DNA of 64,000 bases, from the NCBI RefSeq assembly GCF_900108915.1, contig NZ_FNYH01000001.1, positions 310,001 through 374,000 of the forward strand. The letters run 5' to 3'. The notes beneath the pieces were generated by a model. That model saw only the letters and a program-made list of their open reading frames with translations, was not told the origin of the DNA and did no database searches. Source of the stretch: Allopseudospirillum japonicum (lineage in GTDB: Bacteria; Pseudomonadota; Gammaproteobacteria; Pseudomonadales; Halomonadaceae). Made by a program: the position numbers and the translations under genes. Below, piece after piece: positions 47,060 through 56,854 of the stretch. Within the stretch, counting starts at the first letter, position 1. Every line of letters starts with the position of its first letter.

Positions 47060-47920
47060 TCACGACTCTGCACAACCTGAGGATTGTTGCAATTTCCATT
47101 GATATAAATGATTTTTCTTGACTGCGTACACATTGGCCACTAAATGGCAGGCTCTTTTTAAAGCTAACCCTTCTTGCAGCAGCAATTCAAGCAGGTGCTG
47201 TGCTTCCTCGCTCGGGGTATCTGCCGAAGTATTGGCTTTGCATGCTTCTACTAAAAAAACAAACTCCCCACGTACTTGCTGTGGGTTAGCACATAACCAT
47301 GCCTGTACTTCAGAGAGAGAAGCTGTATAGAAAGTTTCGTATGTTTTGCTGATTTCACGTGCAATACATGCTTGACGCTCCCCACCGAATACGCTAAGTG
47401 CATCTGCTAGGGTTTCCAAAATTCTGTGCGGTGCCTCATAAAAAATTAAGGTTGCTTTGTAGTCTGCCAAAGCCTGTAGACGTTTTTGCCGTGCCACAGT
47501 TTTAGCTGGCAAGAAACCTTCGAAATAAAAACGATCCGAAGCTAATCCAGAAGCGCTTAGCGCACTAATTAAAGCACAGGGCCCAGCTACAGGAATGACA
47601 GGATAACCAGCCGAACGTACTTGACGCACTAGCAAATACCCTGGATCAGAGATTAAAGGCGTGCCTGCATCGGAAACTAAGGCTATTTTTTTTCCTGCTG
47701 CCAATAAGTTTAATAGTTGGTCTATGCGTTGGCTTTCGTTATGCTCATGTAAAGAAAGGCTAGGGGTTTGAATGCTAAAGTGTTTTAACAGTTGTTTGCA
47801 GTGGCGTGTGTCTTCCGCTGCAATTAAATCTACTTCCTTTAATACCGCTTGCGCACGAGGACTCATCTCCTCAAGATTACCAATTGGGGTGGCAACCACG
47901 TACAATGCAGCCTCAGACAT
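47060..47920 (-). CDS. rsmI: RsmI, 16S rRNA 2'-O-C1402 methyltransferase
   Basis: RsmI methylates the ribose of C1402, next to the base methylation by RsmH. The 286-residue tetrapyrrole-methylase-fold protein shows LYVVATPIGNLEEMSPRA, AAEDTRHCKQLL, VSDAGTPLISDPGYLLV, PVAGPCALISALSASGL and FEGFLPAK. It is divergent from lpoA with a 67-base gap, the widely conserved arrangement. Confidence 0.95.
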   Translation of the reverse strand: MSEAALYVVATPIGNLEEMSPRAQAVLKEVDLIAAEDTRHCKQLLKHFSIQTPSLSLHEHNESQRIDQLLNLLAAGKKIALVSDAGTPLISDPGYLLVRQVRSAGYPVIPVAGPCALISALSASGLASDRFYFEGFLPAKTVARQKRLQALADYKATLIFYEAPHRILETLADALSVFGGERQACIAREISKTYETFYTASLSEVQAWLCANPQQVRGEFVFLVEACKANTSADTPSEEAQHLLELLLQEGLALKRACHLVANVYAVKKNHLYQWKLQQSSGCAES

Positions 47921-47987
47921 GATATTTCCTCATTACTAGGATCTATAGATTTATTTATAGGAAGCGTGCAGACTTCTCAGGTTAAAT

Positions 47988-49904
47988 ATGCAGGAATCAA
48001 GATTTATGGATTGCTCAGCCTCTAAACCTCTATCTGGCAGCCAGCCCCAAGGGCAATTTTTGCCAGTATTTTTCGTGCTGGTGCTACTGACGAGTTTGCT
48101 AACTGGCTGTGCTAGCTCGCCTTCGTCTTCTCGACCTAGCCTACCTTTTACCACTTCTCGTATTTCTGTAGATGATTTGTTGCGACAAGCACAGACTATG
48201 CCAGCGCCTCAGGCGGCTGCATTACGCCTAGATGTTTTAGAACGCCTAGTTGCAGCACAAGAGTATACACGGGCTTTACAAGTTGCGCCTGTGATCTCGC
48301 CAAGTCTACTCACACGCCAAGGTCAGTGGCGTTTGCTACAAGCACATACCCAAGCTGCGCTCACACTCGGACAAGCACAACAGGCTTTAGCTTGGCTGGA
48401 GCGTCTGGGGCCTAACTTACTGCCTAGCCTCACCTTTGGTGAGCAAATGCAATTTCATCGCCAACGTGCCCAAGCCTACCAAGCATTAAGTGAGCATGAG
48501 GGTGCTGCACGTGCTTACTTTCAACTAGCGCGCTTACAACCTGAGCAAGAGGCACGTCTTTCCTACCAAGCTTTGTGGCAATCTTTGATGCGTTTGGATG
48601 CCATTCAATTAGGCGCTATGTCGCAACAAGAACCCCAAGGTGAATTAAAAGGTTGGTTTGAGCTGGCTTATTTACGCCAGCAAAGTGGTCAAGAAATCAG
48701 TTATTTGTTTGATGAAGTTTTACGCTGGCAAACGCGTTATCCAGAACATCCAGCATCCAGTCAGCTCCCGAAGGATGTGGCCTTGCTAACTCGTATGGCA
48801 CAAAACCCTGTCCAACAAATCGCCGTCTTTTTGCCAGAGACCGGCGCCTTAGCCACACCTGCAGAAGCACTGCGAAATGGCCTGATTGCACACCAATTAT
48901 TTGCCAGTCAACAAGGATTACCTGCACCTAGGCTCAAATTTTACAACACGGAAGGTGCTGATTTAGACGCTTTATATCAAAGAGCACGTGCTGAGGGCGC
49001 AGATTTTGTTGTGGGCCCACTTGCCAAAGCTAAGGTTACCCAACTCCAACAAAAATCTACTTTACCCTTGCCTACCCTAGCACTGAATTACGGCACAAAT
49101 ACAACACGCAATCCAGATTTAATCGAATTTGGCTTGTCTGCGGAAGATGAAGCTCAACAAGTTGCCCATAAAGCTTGGTCACAAGGTCTAAAACGCGCTT
49201 TGGTCCTGATTCCGCAAGATCCTTGGGGTGAGCGTGTCCTTGCAAGCTTTGAAGCCAGTTGGCACAAGCTTGGCGGCCAACTGGTACATGTAGAACGCTA
49301 CAGCGCTAACCAACCTCTTGTTGAGTCTGTCAGTCGCTTATTAGATATTCCCCAGAGTGAAGCACGCAAGGATAAACTCGTGCAGCTTATCCGACGCAAA
49401 ATAGAGTTTACCCCACGTCCACGCCAAGATGCCGACTGGTTATTTTTACTAGGTTTACCCTCAGTTGCACGGCAAGTAAAACCAGCTCTGGCCTATTACT
49501 TTGCGGCCGATTTACCCGTACTTGCTACTTCTCATGTGTATACAGGTGAGCCCAACCCAGAGCAAGACAGAGATTTAAACGGCATTCAATTTTGTGATCT
49601 TCCTTGGCATTTAGATAGCTCTGATTTACTCAACCAGCGTATTCGTGCCGCTTGGCCACAGCAAATGCTGCACTATAGTCGCTTATATGCTATGGGCAGT
49701 GACGCTTATCTTTTGGCTACACGTATGCCTATGCTAAAAGCTTTACCCAATAGCCGTTTATTAGGTGGTACAGGGCATCTTAGTCTTGAGCAGGGACGCA
49801 TTCGGCGTGAGCTTTTCTGGGCATACTTTGCTGATGGCTTACCCATGCGTGGTGATCGTCATGCGCAGCCAACAGACACTTCCACGGCTGATGATGAAGA
49901 ATAA
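47988..49904 (+). CDS. lpoA: LpoA, lipoprotein activator of PBP1a
   Basis: LpoA reaches from the outer membrane to stimulate the peptidoglycan synthase PBP1a. The 638-residue precursor has a lipoprotein signal (FFVLVLLTSLLTGC; lipid Cys at 41), a TPR-like N-terminal domain (about 60-270) and a C-terminal periplasmic-binding-protein fold starting IAVFLPETGALATPAEALRNG. The ATG at 48006, with AGGA upstream, is an alternative start giving a shorter signal peptide. Its end overlaps yraN by 14 bases. Confidence 0.92.
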   Translation: MQESRFMDCSASKPLSGSQPQGQFLPVFFVLVLLTSLLTGCASSPSSSRPSLPFTTSRISVDDLLRQAQTMPAPQAAALRLDVLERLVAAQEYTRALQVAPVISPSLLTRQGQWRLLQAHTQAALTLGQAQQALAWLERLGPNLLPSLTFGEQMQFHRQRAQAYQALSEHEGAARAYFQLARLQPEQEARLSYQALWQSLMRLDAIQLGAMSQQEPQGELKGWFELAYLRQQSGQEISYLFDEVLRWQTRYPEHPASSQLPKDVALLTRMAQNPVQQIAVFLPETGALATPAEALRNGLIAHQLFASQQGLPAPRLKFYNTEGADLDALYQRARAEGADFVVGPLAKAKVTQLQQKSTLPLPTLALNYGTNTTRNPDLIEFGLSAEDEAQQVAHKAWSQGLKRALVLIPQDPWGERVLASFEASWHKLGGQLVHVERYSANQPLVESVSRLLDIPQSEARKDKLVQLIRRKIEFTPRPRQDADWLFLLGLPSVARQVKPALAYYFAADLPVLATSHVYTGEPNPEQDRDLNGIQFCDLPWHLDSSDLLNQRIRAAWPQQMLHYSRLYAMGSDAYLLATRMPMLKALPNSRLLGGTGHLSLEQGRIRRELFWAYFADGLPMRGDRHAQPTDTSTADDEE

Positions 49905-50265
49905 AGGCCCAAGCACCACATCGATAGGTCAGCAAGCGGAGGAAAAAGCCTTGCATTATTTACAAAAGCAGGGCTTAACCTTTTGGTATAAGAATTACCG
50001 CAAACCAGGTGGGGAGTTAGACCTTATCATGTGGCAGGGGCCAATTCTGGTGTTTGTTGAAGTACGTTACCGACGTCCACAAGCTCTTGTTTCTGCCTTA
50101 GAATCTATAACGCACACCAAGCTAGAACGTATTCAAAATACAGCCAATACCTTTTTAACTGAACATTTTTCACAGGCAAACTATCCACAATCTCGTATTG
50201 ATTTAGTATGTGTTGCACGTTCGCAAGGTACTTGGCACTGCACTTGGTTACAAAATATCATTTAA
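49891..50265 (+). CDS. yraN: YraN, UPF0102 nuclease-fold protein
   Basis: A 124-residue protein of the UPF0102 family, with a restriction-endonuclease-like core: QQAEEKALHYLQKQG, FWYKNYRKPGGELDLIM and VFVEVRYRRP (the E-D-ExK-like pattern, Lys replaced by Arg). Function is unknown in most bacteria. A long upstream frame inside lpoA is rejected; the ATG at 49891 overlaps the end of lpoA. Next to gmhA and dolP as usual. Confidence 0.9.
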   Translation: MMKNKGPSTTSIGQQAEEKALHYLQKQGLTFWYKNYRKPGGELDLIMWQGPILVFVEVRYRRPQALVSALESITHTKLERIQNTANTFLTEHFSQANYPQSRIDLVCVARSQGTWHCTWLQNII

Positions 50266-50296
50266 CCTTTGTTTTTATGAGTTAGGCAAAATTTAG

Positions 50297-50899
<603 letters not shown>

Positions 50900-50934
50900 A
50901 CCATCCGCCTTTACTGAAACAGGAGACCCAGTAT

Positions 50935-51489
50935 ATGCCCAGCCGTCTTGTATCTTTCGTGCTTGTCTTACTGACTTTCAGTTTTCTTAGCGCTTGTGCC
51001 ACAAATCCGCAGGAAGATTATGGCCGCAGAACTTTAGGCACTCAGCTTGATGATGAGTTGATAGAGTCGAAAGCCGAAGCTCAAATCGCTGCTTCGGATG
51101 CACGTTTTGCTGAAGCTCATATTGTCTCTGTTAGTTACAACAATATTTTGCTTTTGGTTGGTCAAGTCCCTACTCAAGCTTTGAAGGTCAAAGCAGGGGA
51201 TATTGCAAGTAAAGTACGTAAAGTGCGTTTGGTGCACAATGAATTACAAGTTGCCGGCGCAAGCTCCCTTATGGCACGGGCAAACGATTCCTGGGTAACT
51301 TCTAAAGTAAAAACGCAACTTGGTGTAGATTCGCGTATTGATAGCAGGCGAATTAAAGTAGTCACTGAGGCTGGAGTCGTTTATATGATGGGGCTGTTAA
51401 CACGCACTGAAGCAGATATTGCGGTTGATGCTGCACGGCGTGTCCTTGGTGTACAAAAAATTGTGAAGGTATTTGAGTATCTTGATTAG
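50935..51489 (+). CDS. dolP: DolP (YraP), BON-domain outer-membrane lipoprotein
   Basis: A 184-residue lipoprotein with signal peptide and lipobox ending LSAC, followed by two BON domains (about 45-110 and 120-184; GQVPTQALKVKAGDIASKVRKV and VKTQLGVDSR, EAGVVYMMGLLTRTEADIA). DolP binds anionic phospholipids and supports outer-membrane integrity and BAM function. AGGAG lies upstream at good distance. It ends the lpoA-yraN-gmhA-dolP run. Confidence 0.93.
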   Translation: MPSRLVSFVLVLLTFSFLSACATNPQEDYGRRTLGTQLDDELIESKAEAQIAASDARFAEAHIVSVSYNNILLLVGQVPTQALKVKAGDIASKVRKVRLVHNELQVAGASSLMARANDSWVTSKVKTQLGVDSRIDSRRIKVVTEAGVVYMMGLLTRTEADIAVDAARRVLGVQKIVKVFEYLD

Positions 51490-51550
51490 CCACTTTAGCT
51501 TTGGCAGGCTGGCATTTATTCTCAAGCCAGCCCGCCAATATACAGGTCAA

Positions 51551-52033
51551 TTATTTAATGACCTTAAGATGAGCACGCCCAGGACGATTAGCATCTTCTG
51601 TTGATGCAGTTTTGGTATCCACTTGCTCTGCCTCTGAAGGCACTTGTTCAGCTTCTTGATTCGATAATAAACTTAGAGAGGCTTCTTCCTGAGTCTTTGC
51701 TTCCTCTGGACTAGGAATGACAGGCTCATGCCCAAAAACATATCCCCATTGTGGATTTTCAGGCGCATAAATCGCTAACACAGCCTCAATTGGGGCATAA
51801 ATTTGCATAGGTACCCCACCGAAACGTGCACTAAAACTCAAAGCATCATCGAGAGTGAGGCCACGCACCGCCTCTGGCGAGATGTTCAATACTATTTGCC
51901 CTTGCTTCACATACTGTTGAGGCACTTTTACTTGCGGGTGCCCAGCATCCAACATCACATAGATGGTAAGGTGATTATCCACCAACCACTCATACAAAGC
52001 GCGCAACAAATAGGGGCGACTTGATAGCGACAT
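51551..52033 (-). CDS. sspB: SspB, ClpXP specificity adaptor
   Basis: SspB delivers ssrA-tagged proteins to ClpXP. The 160-residue protein has the folded domain (about 5-110: RPYLLRALYEWLVDNHLT, VLNISPEAVRGLTLDD, FSARFGG), a disordered acidic linker, and the C-terminal ClpX-binding peptide RAHLKVIK. It follows sspA by 82 bases in the usual order. Confidence 0.95.
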   Translation of the reverse strand: MSLSSRPYLLRALYEWLVDNHLTIYVMLDAGHPQVKVPQQYVKQGQIVLNISPEAVRGLTLDDALSFSARFGGVPMQIYAPIEAVLAIYAPENPQWGYVFGHEPVIPSPEEAKTQEEASLSLLSNQEAEQVPSEAEQVDTKTASTEDANRPGRAHLKVIK

Positions 52034-52115
52034 GACTAACTCCTGTTAAAACACTTTTCCAACCAGCCTTGCGCCCTATTACCTATAACAGGTTCATGCA
52101 CAAGGCTTAAGACAC

Positions 52116-52742
52116 TTAACGCATTTCACGCTCAGTTTCAGACAAGCTTTCGCGGAAAGAGTCGCGTTCAAACAGGCGTCCCATATACTCTTGTAAATAA
52201 CGTGTCGATTTTTCAGGCAGCTCAATCCCTAAGCGTGGTAAACGCCATAAAATAGCCGCCATACAACAATCAGTTAAACTAAACTCGTCACTCATAAAAT
52301 AGGGTTTTTCTGCAAAAATAGGAGCAATTGCAGTGAAATCTTCCTTCAAACGCTTACGTGCAGCATCAATTGCTTTAGCGTCTTCGCCTGCCATAATAGT
52401 ATCAACAAGTGGGCTCCACTCATTATCAATACGATACACCCAAAGACGACTTTCAGCACGAGCAACAGGATACACAGGTAACAAAGGCGGGTGCGGAAAA
52501 CGTTCGTCTAAATATTCCATCATAATATTAGACGCATATAACACAAGCTCACGATCCACCAGAGTTGGTAGACTGTTATAAGGATTTAGCTCTGCAAGTT
52601 CTTCTGGTTTGTTGGCTGGATTAATATCAAGGATATCCACAGCTACGCCTTTTTCAGCCAGCACTATGCGCACTCGATGGCTGTAATGATCCTCCCCATT
52701 TGAGTAGAAAGTCATGGAAGAACGCTTGGCCACTACGCCCAT
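52116..52742 (-). CDS. sspA: SspA, stringent starvation protein A
   Basis: SspA is a GST-fold protein lacking transferase activity that binds RNA polymerase and alters stress and virulence transcription. The 208 residues show SHRVRIVLAEKGVAVDILDI, NPYNSLPTLVDRELVLYASNIMMEYLDERFPHPPL in pieces, and SLTDCCMAAILWRLPRLGIELP. GAGGGTG lies before the ATG. A strong terminator separates it from petC upstream. Confidence 0.95.
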   Translation of the reverse strand: MGVVAKRSSMTFYSNGEDHYSHRVRIVLAEKGVAVDILDINPANKPEELAELNPYNSLPTLVDRELVLYASNIMMEYLDERFPHPPLLPVYPVARAESRLWVYRIDNEWSPLVDTIMAGEDAKAIDAARKRLKEDFTAIAPIFAEKPYFMSDEFSLTDCCMAAILWRLPRLGIELPEKSTRYLQEYMGRLFERDSFRESLSETEREMR

Positions 52743-52872
52743 TGAAACACCCTCTTGTTAAAAGCCTAGATGCTTATTCACATCTGTAAGTAATCTGCCC
52801 AGGCTCTTAGATTCCTTATCCTTTACAGAGCCTCAGCGGGAAGTTTTATTCTGACACACATTCATCATTAAT

Positions 52873-52903
52873 AAAAAAGCGCGTACCCTAGAGGGGCACG
52901 CGC
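52873..52903 (-). terminator. Intrinsic terminator of petABC
   Basis: On the minus strand GCGCGTGCCC pairs with GGGTACGCGC (52903-52894 with 52888-52879, one G-T pair) around CTCTA, followed by TTTTTT (52878-52873). Confidence 0.92.
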
Positions 52904-52928
52904 CTTATTTTACACTTAAGTGAAGCGC

Positions 52929-53708
52929 TTAGTGTATATCACGCCAGTATTCTTTCTTCAGCAGGTAAGATACAAAGAAGAAGATCACGATAAAAATTAG
53001 CACTTTTGGCGCTATCTCGTTACTTTCTAACTTTGAAGGCTCACCGACATAAGCTAAGAAATTGGTTAGGTCATACATGGCCTTATCAAATTCTTGTGGG
53101 CTCATACTGCCTTGTTTTACCAGCTTGAAGCAACCTTCATTGCCACCCGAGGTTTTTCCAGTTAAAGGATCTACAACCGTTGCTTTAGCTGCAGCCTCGC
53201 TACCGGGTTCACAAACCTTCGTTTGTACACCTTGTAAAGGCTCTAGCACGTGCGGCATACCTACGTCTGGGAATACAGTATTGTTAGTTCCCCAAGGACG
53301 CGCAGGATCAACATAGAAACTACGCAAATAAGTATAAATCCAATCTGTACCACGTAAACGCGCAGTCAAAGTCAGATCAGGGGGAGGCGCACCAAACCAC
53401 TGAGCTGCATCTTTAGGGTTCATTGCAATGCGCATTTGATCGTTGTATTTGATCGCTGAACTAAAAATCAAGTTTTGTTCCACGACATCCTGTGGAATAC
53501 CGATATCTTCAGCAGTACGTGAAAAACGCTGATACTGCATGGAGTGACATCCCATACAATAGTTTACGAACAGATGGGCACCCCTTTGCAAGGAAGGCTG
53601 ATCGTAAATATCAGGTTTCATTTCGTCTAGGTGAACGTTGCCACCTCCTGCGGCCAGTGCCAATGAAGGCACTATTGCCATGAACAATGCAAGTAATTGC
53701 TTTTTCAT
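52929..53708 (-). CDS. petC: Cytochrome c1 of the bc1 complex
   Basis: Cytochrome c1 accepts electrons from the Rieske protein and passes them to cytochrome c. The 259-residue precursor has a signal peptide (to about 19, SLALA), the haem-binding CMGCH (51-55) and, near the end, a membrane anchor (KVLIFIVIFFFVSYLLKK). The Met ligand region is not certain from sequence alone. Its ATG overlaps the last base of petB. Confidence 0.95.
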   Translation of the reverse strand: MKKQLLALFMAIVPSLALAAGGGNVHLDEMKPDIYDQPSLQRGAHLFVNYCMGCHSMQYQRFSRTAEDIGIPQDVVEQNLIFSSAIKYNDQMRIAMNPKDAAQWFGAPPPDLTLTARLRGTDWIYTYLRSFYVDPARPWGTNNTVFPDVGMPHVLEPLQGVQTKVCEPGSEAAAKATVVDPLTGKTSGGNEGCFKLVKQGSMSPQEFDKAMYDLTNFLAYVGEPSKLESNEIAPKVLIFIVIFFFVSYLLKKEYWRDIH

Positions 53709-54967
53709 TAGCCTGTTACCCTCTCCGGAACTGGTTTAGTCTGCTCGATCTTAGTGTAGAAAGGCATGAGCACAAAGTACGCGAAGTAAACCAAGGTTGC
53801 AATTTGTGCGACCAAAGTGCGTCCTGGTGTTGAAGGCAGAGCACCTAACACGCCCAAGATCACAAAACTAATTGCAAACAGAACTAGGGCAATCTTGCTT
53901 AAGTTACCTTTATAGCGAATAGAACGTACAGGACTACGATCTAACCAAGGCAATACGAACAAAATCGCAATCGCAGCACCCATCACAACCACACCCCAGA
54001 ATTTGGCATCAAGACCAAAGAGAGGGAAAGTGACCGCACGCAACATGGCATAAAAAGGTGTGAAATACCATACAGGTGCAATGTGTGCAGGTGTTTTTAG
54101 TGCATTTGCCGGCTCGAAGTTAGGTGGCTCAAGGAAGTAGCCGCCCATTTCTGGGAAGTAGAAGATAATCGTACAGAAAACGAACAAGAATACAGCAACG
54201 CCAACAATATCTTTTACCGAATAATAAGGGTGGAAAGGAATACCATCTAAAGGAATGCCGTTCGAATCTTTATTCTTTTTGATATCAATGCCGTCAGGGT
54301 TGTTAGAGCCAACTTCGTGCAGCGCTAGAATATGTAGTACAACTAGAGCCAGCAAAACGATGGGTAAGGCAATAACATGCAGTGCAAAGAAGCGGTTTAG
54401 CGTGATGCCAGAGATCAAAAAGTCGCCACGAACCCACTGAGCTAAATCACCACCAATGACAGGGATTGCAGTAAACAGGGAAATAATAACCTGTGCACCC
54501 CAGTAAGACATTTGTCCCCAAGGCAGCAAGTAACCCATGAAAGCTTCTGCCATCAGAGCTAAGTAAATTGCCATCCCGAAGATCCAGATCAACTCGCGAG
54601 GCGCTTTATAAGACCCATACATCATGCCACGGAACATGTGTAGGTAAACGACCACAAAGAAGGCTGATGCCCCTGTGGAGTGCATATAGCGAATCAACCA
54701 ACCATACTCTACATCACGCATGATGTATTCGACGGAAGCAAAAGCGCCTTCAGCACTTGGGTTATAGCTCATCGTTAACCAAATACCTGTAAGAATCTGG
54801 TTAACTAATACTAAAAGCGCCAAAGAACCAAAGAAGTACCAAAAATTGAAGTTCTTAGGTGCATAGTATTTGCTCAGGTGGTCTTGCCACATCTGAGTTG
54901 CTGGAAAACGATCATCAATCCAGCGCATGATGCCGCTTTCAGCTTTTACTCGATTCGGGTTACCCAT
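53708..54967 (-). CDS. petB: Cytochrome b of the bc1 complex
   Basis: This 419-residue membrane protein holds the two haem b and both quinone sites. Eight or more membrane segments are visible. Conserved parts include HSTGASAFFVVVYLHMFRG (haem His), GYLLPWGQMSYWGAQV, RFFALHVIALPIVLLALVVLHILALH (haem His pair) and the Qo-site PEMGG region, PEW in many relatives. It overlaps its neighbours by one base on each side, so petA-petB-petC is one tight operon. Confidence 0.96.
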   Translation of the reverse strand: MGNPNRVKAESGIMRWIDDRFPATQMWQDHLSKYYAPKNFNFWYFFGSLALLVLVNQILTGIWLTMSYNPSAEGAFASVEYIMRDVEYGWLIRYMHSTGASAFFVVVYLHMFRGMMYGSYKAPRELIWIFGMAIYLALMAEAFMGYLLPWGQMSYWGAQVIISLFTAIPVIGGDLAQWVRGDFLISGITLNRFFALHVIALPIVLLALVVLHILALHEVGSNNPDGIDIKKNKDSNGIPLDGIPFHPYYSVKDIVGVAVFLFVFCTIIFYFPEMGGYFLEPPNFEPANALKTPAHIAPVWYFTPFYAMLRAVTFPLFGLDAKFWGVVVMGAAIAILFVLPWLDRSPVRSIRYKGNLSKIALVLFAISFVILGVLGALPSTPGRTLVAQIATLVYFAYFVLMPFYTKIEQTKPVPERVTG

Positions 54968-55560
54968 TAGGCTGTCTCCTTATCGACACCAATCACGATC
55001 ACCTTGTCACTTTCATAATTGTGAGGTGGAATCTCAAGATTGGTTGGTGCTGGAACACTCTTATAAACACGCCCAGATAAATCAAAGCGCGATCCGTGGC
55101 AAGGACAGAAAAAGCCGCCTGGCCAGTCTGCACCTAAATCCGCCGCACCAACTTCAGGGCGATAGGTTGGAGAACAACCTAAATGGGTACAGATCCCTAT
55201 CATTACCGCATACTCAGGCTTAATCGCACGCGCTACACCTGTGATGTAGTCTGGCTGCTGAGGTACTGCAGAGTTTGGATCAGCCAACAGATCATTGATC
55301 TGCTCCAAACGCTCCAGCATCTCAGGTGTGCGATATACGATCCAGACTGGCTTACCACGCCACTCAACAGTCATCTGCTGGCCTGGTGCCAGTTTAGAGA
55401 TGTCTGCTTTCACTGGAGCGCCTGCAGCACGTGCTTTCGCACTCGGATTCCAAGATGCAACAAAAGGTACGGCGACCCCGACAGCACCTACCGCCCCAAC
55501 AACTGAGGTAGCACCGACAAGGAAACGGCGCCGACCTTTGTTTACGCCGTCATTACTCAT
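54967..55560 (-). CDS. petA: Rieske iron-sulfur protein of the bc1 complex
   Basis: The 197-residue Rieske subunit carries the 2Fe-2S cluster of ubiquinol-cytochrome c reductase. Cluster ligands are in CTHLGC (124-129) and CPCHGS (152-157). A twin-arginine-type N-terminus (GRRRFLVGATSV, about 9-20) and a hydrophobic anchor precede the soluble domain. The ATG at 55560 has GGGAG upstream; the frame to 55620 is rejected. Confidence 0.95.
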   Translation of the reverse strand: MSNDGVNKGRRRFLVGATSVVGAVGAVGVAVPFVASWNPSAKARAAGAPVKADISKLAPGQQMTVEWRGKPVWIVYRTPEMLERLEQINDLLADPNSAVPQQPDYITGVARAIKPEYAVMIGICTHLGCSPTYRPEVGAADLGADWPGGFFCPCHGSRFDLSGRVYKSVPAPTNLEIPPHNYESDKVIVIGVDKETA

Positions 55561-55732
55561 ATCAAGATTTCTCCCATCAACAAACCCGCTGCCCACAAAG
55601 TGACAACCCCCGGTTAGCAATTGATCACGGAAAACTAAATAGGCTAAATAGTAAAAAAAACGCCTGCTTAAAACAAGGAAATATACCCTTAAGCTTGTTA
55701 TGCCTTAGTTGGATATCTTCTTGTTTCACACC

Positions 55733-55768
55733 AAAAAAAACGCCCAGCCCACCTGGGGTCTGAGCGTT
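55733..55768 (-). terminator. Intrinsic terminator of rplM-rpsI
   Basis: On the minus strand the arm 55768-55756 pairs with 55750-55739 (CTCAG/CTGGG-type pairs, one mismatch, one G-T), followed by eight T (55740-55733). It lies 36 bases after the rpsI stop. Confidence 0.9.
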
Positions 55769-55803
55769 TTGTGCGGATGCAGTAGGCGGTTCCGCAATCT
55801 TGA

Positions 55804-56196
55804 TTAACGCTTGGAGAACTGAGGACGCTTACGCGCTTTGCGTAGACCCACTTTCTTACGCTCTACCATACGTGCATCACGAGTCACATAGCCTGCTGCA
55901 CGCAGCGGCTTGCGATATTCTTCGTTATACTCGATCAGAGCGCGTGTTACACCATGGCGAATTGCACCCGCTTGACCTGAGTTTCCACCACCACGTACGG
56001 TGATGTAAAGATCAAATTTACCCGATGTTTCAGTCAACTCAAGTGGCTGACGAACAATCATACGCGCGGTCACACGACCAAAGTATTCATCTAAAGGCTG
56101 ACCGTTAACAGTGATGTTACCTGTGCCAGGCTTTAAGAACACACGCGCAGCAGAAGTTTTACGACGGCCTGTACCGTAGTTTTGAGTAGTAGACAT
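55804..56196 (-). CDS. rpsI: Ribosomal protein S9
   Basis: The 130-residue S9 of the small subunit. [18 protein letters not shown] at the N-terminus and the basic tail [16 protein letters not shown], whose last residues reach the P-site tRNA, are diagnostic. It follows rplM by 17 bases, a universally conserved pair. Confidence 0.98.
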   Translation of the reverse strand: MSTTQNYGTGRRKTSAARVFLKPGTGNITVNGQPLDEYFGRVTARMIVRQPLELTETSGKFDLYITVRGGGNSGQAGAIRHGVTRALIEYNEEYRKPLRAAGYVTRDARMVERKKVGLRKARKRPQFSKR

Positions 56197-56213
56197 AGCG
56201 CTCGCTCTTGTAA

Positions 56214-56645
56214 TTAGATATTCAGTGCTTGAGGTTGTTGAGCCGTGTGTGGATGCTCGGCACCCGCATAGACTTTCAGCTTAGCGAACATAGCACGACC
56301 TAAAGGACCTTTAGGTAACATACCTTTCACTGCGCTTTGCAGAACACGCTCAGGATGCTCTTGAATCATCTTATCAAAGCGAGTTGTTTTCAGACCGCCT
56401 GGGTAACCAGTATGACGATAGTAATTTTTTGCTTTCGCTTTGTTACCGGTCACATGGATTTTCTCAGCGTTAACTACAACAATGTAGTCACCTGTATCAA
56501 CATGCGGTGTATATTCTGGCTTATGTTTGCCACGTAGACGGCGCGCGATTTCTGTTGCCAAGCGACCTAAAGTTTTATCACTGGCATCTACGACAAACCA
56601 GTCGCGTCTTACTGTTTCTGGTTTTGCACTGATCGTTGTTTTCAT
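56214..56645 (-). CDS. rplM: Ribosomal protein L13
   Basis: The 143-residue L13 of the large subunit: [56 protein letters not shown] and the C-terminal [11 protein letters not shown] match E. coli closely. The ATG at 56645 is chosen over one at 56690 by that alignment. A leader of about 130 bases separates it from its promoter; in E. coli L13 represses its own mRNA, so similar control is possible. Confidence 0.97.
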   Translation of the reverse strand: MKTTISAKPETVRRDWFVVDASDKTLGRLATEIARRLRGKHKPEYTPHVDTGDYIVVVNAEKIHVTGNKAKAKNYYRHTGYPGGLKTTRFDKMIQEHPERVLQSAVKGMLPKGPLGRAMFAKLKVYAGAEHPHTAQQPQALNI

Positions 56646-56772
56646 TTCGACTATATGCCTTAATGGGTCTTCACGACGCTTTGTACACAAGGATACAAAG
56701 AATTGTACTGACCAATACCTATTTTTATTGGTTGCTTACTTTGCAGTGAGCAACGAGTGTCGGGGTCTCCCG

Positions 56773-56798
56773 AAGGAGCGCGGATTATAGCGCTCCTT
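56773..56798. promoter_or_regulatory. Perfect 9-bp inverted repeat around the rplM -10 box
   Basis: AAGGAGCGC (56773-56781) and GCGCTCCTT (56790-56798) flank eight bases that contain the complete -10 box of the rplM-rpsI promoter. In the transcript, CTCC-TTCG-GGAG next to it (about 56767-56778) would form a UUCG tetraloop hairpin at the very 5' end. Confidence 0.6.
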
Positions 56799-56812
56799 AC
56801 AACAAAAGTTAA
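56784..56812 (-). promoter_or_regulatory. Promoter of rplM-rpsI
   Basis: On the minus strand TTAACT (56812-56807), 17-base spacer, perfect TATAAT (56789-56784). The predicted start is near 56777. Confidence 0.75.
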
Positions 56813-56854
56813 GCCTCAAAAACATTTTTTCACTTTACAGCTGCGATAGATCAA

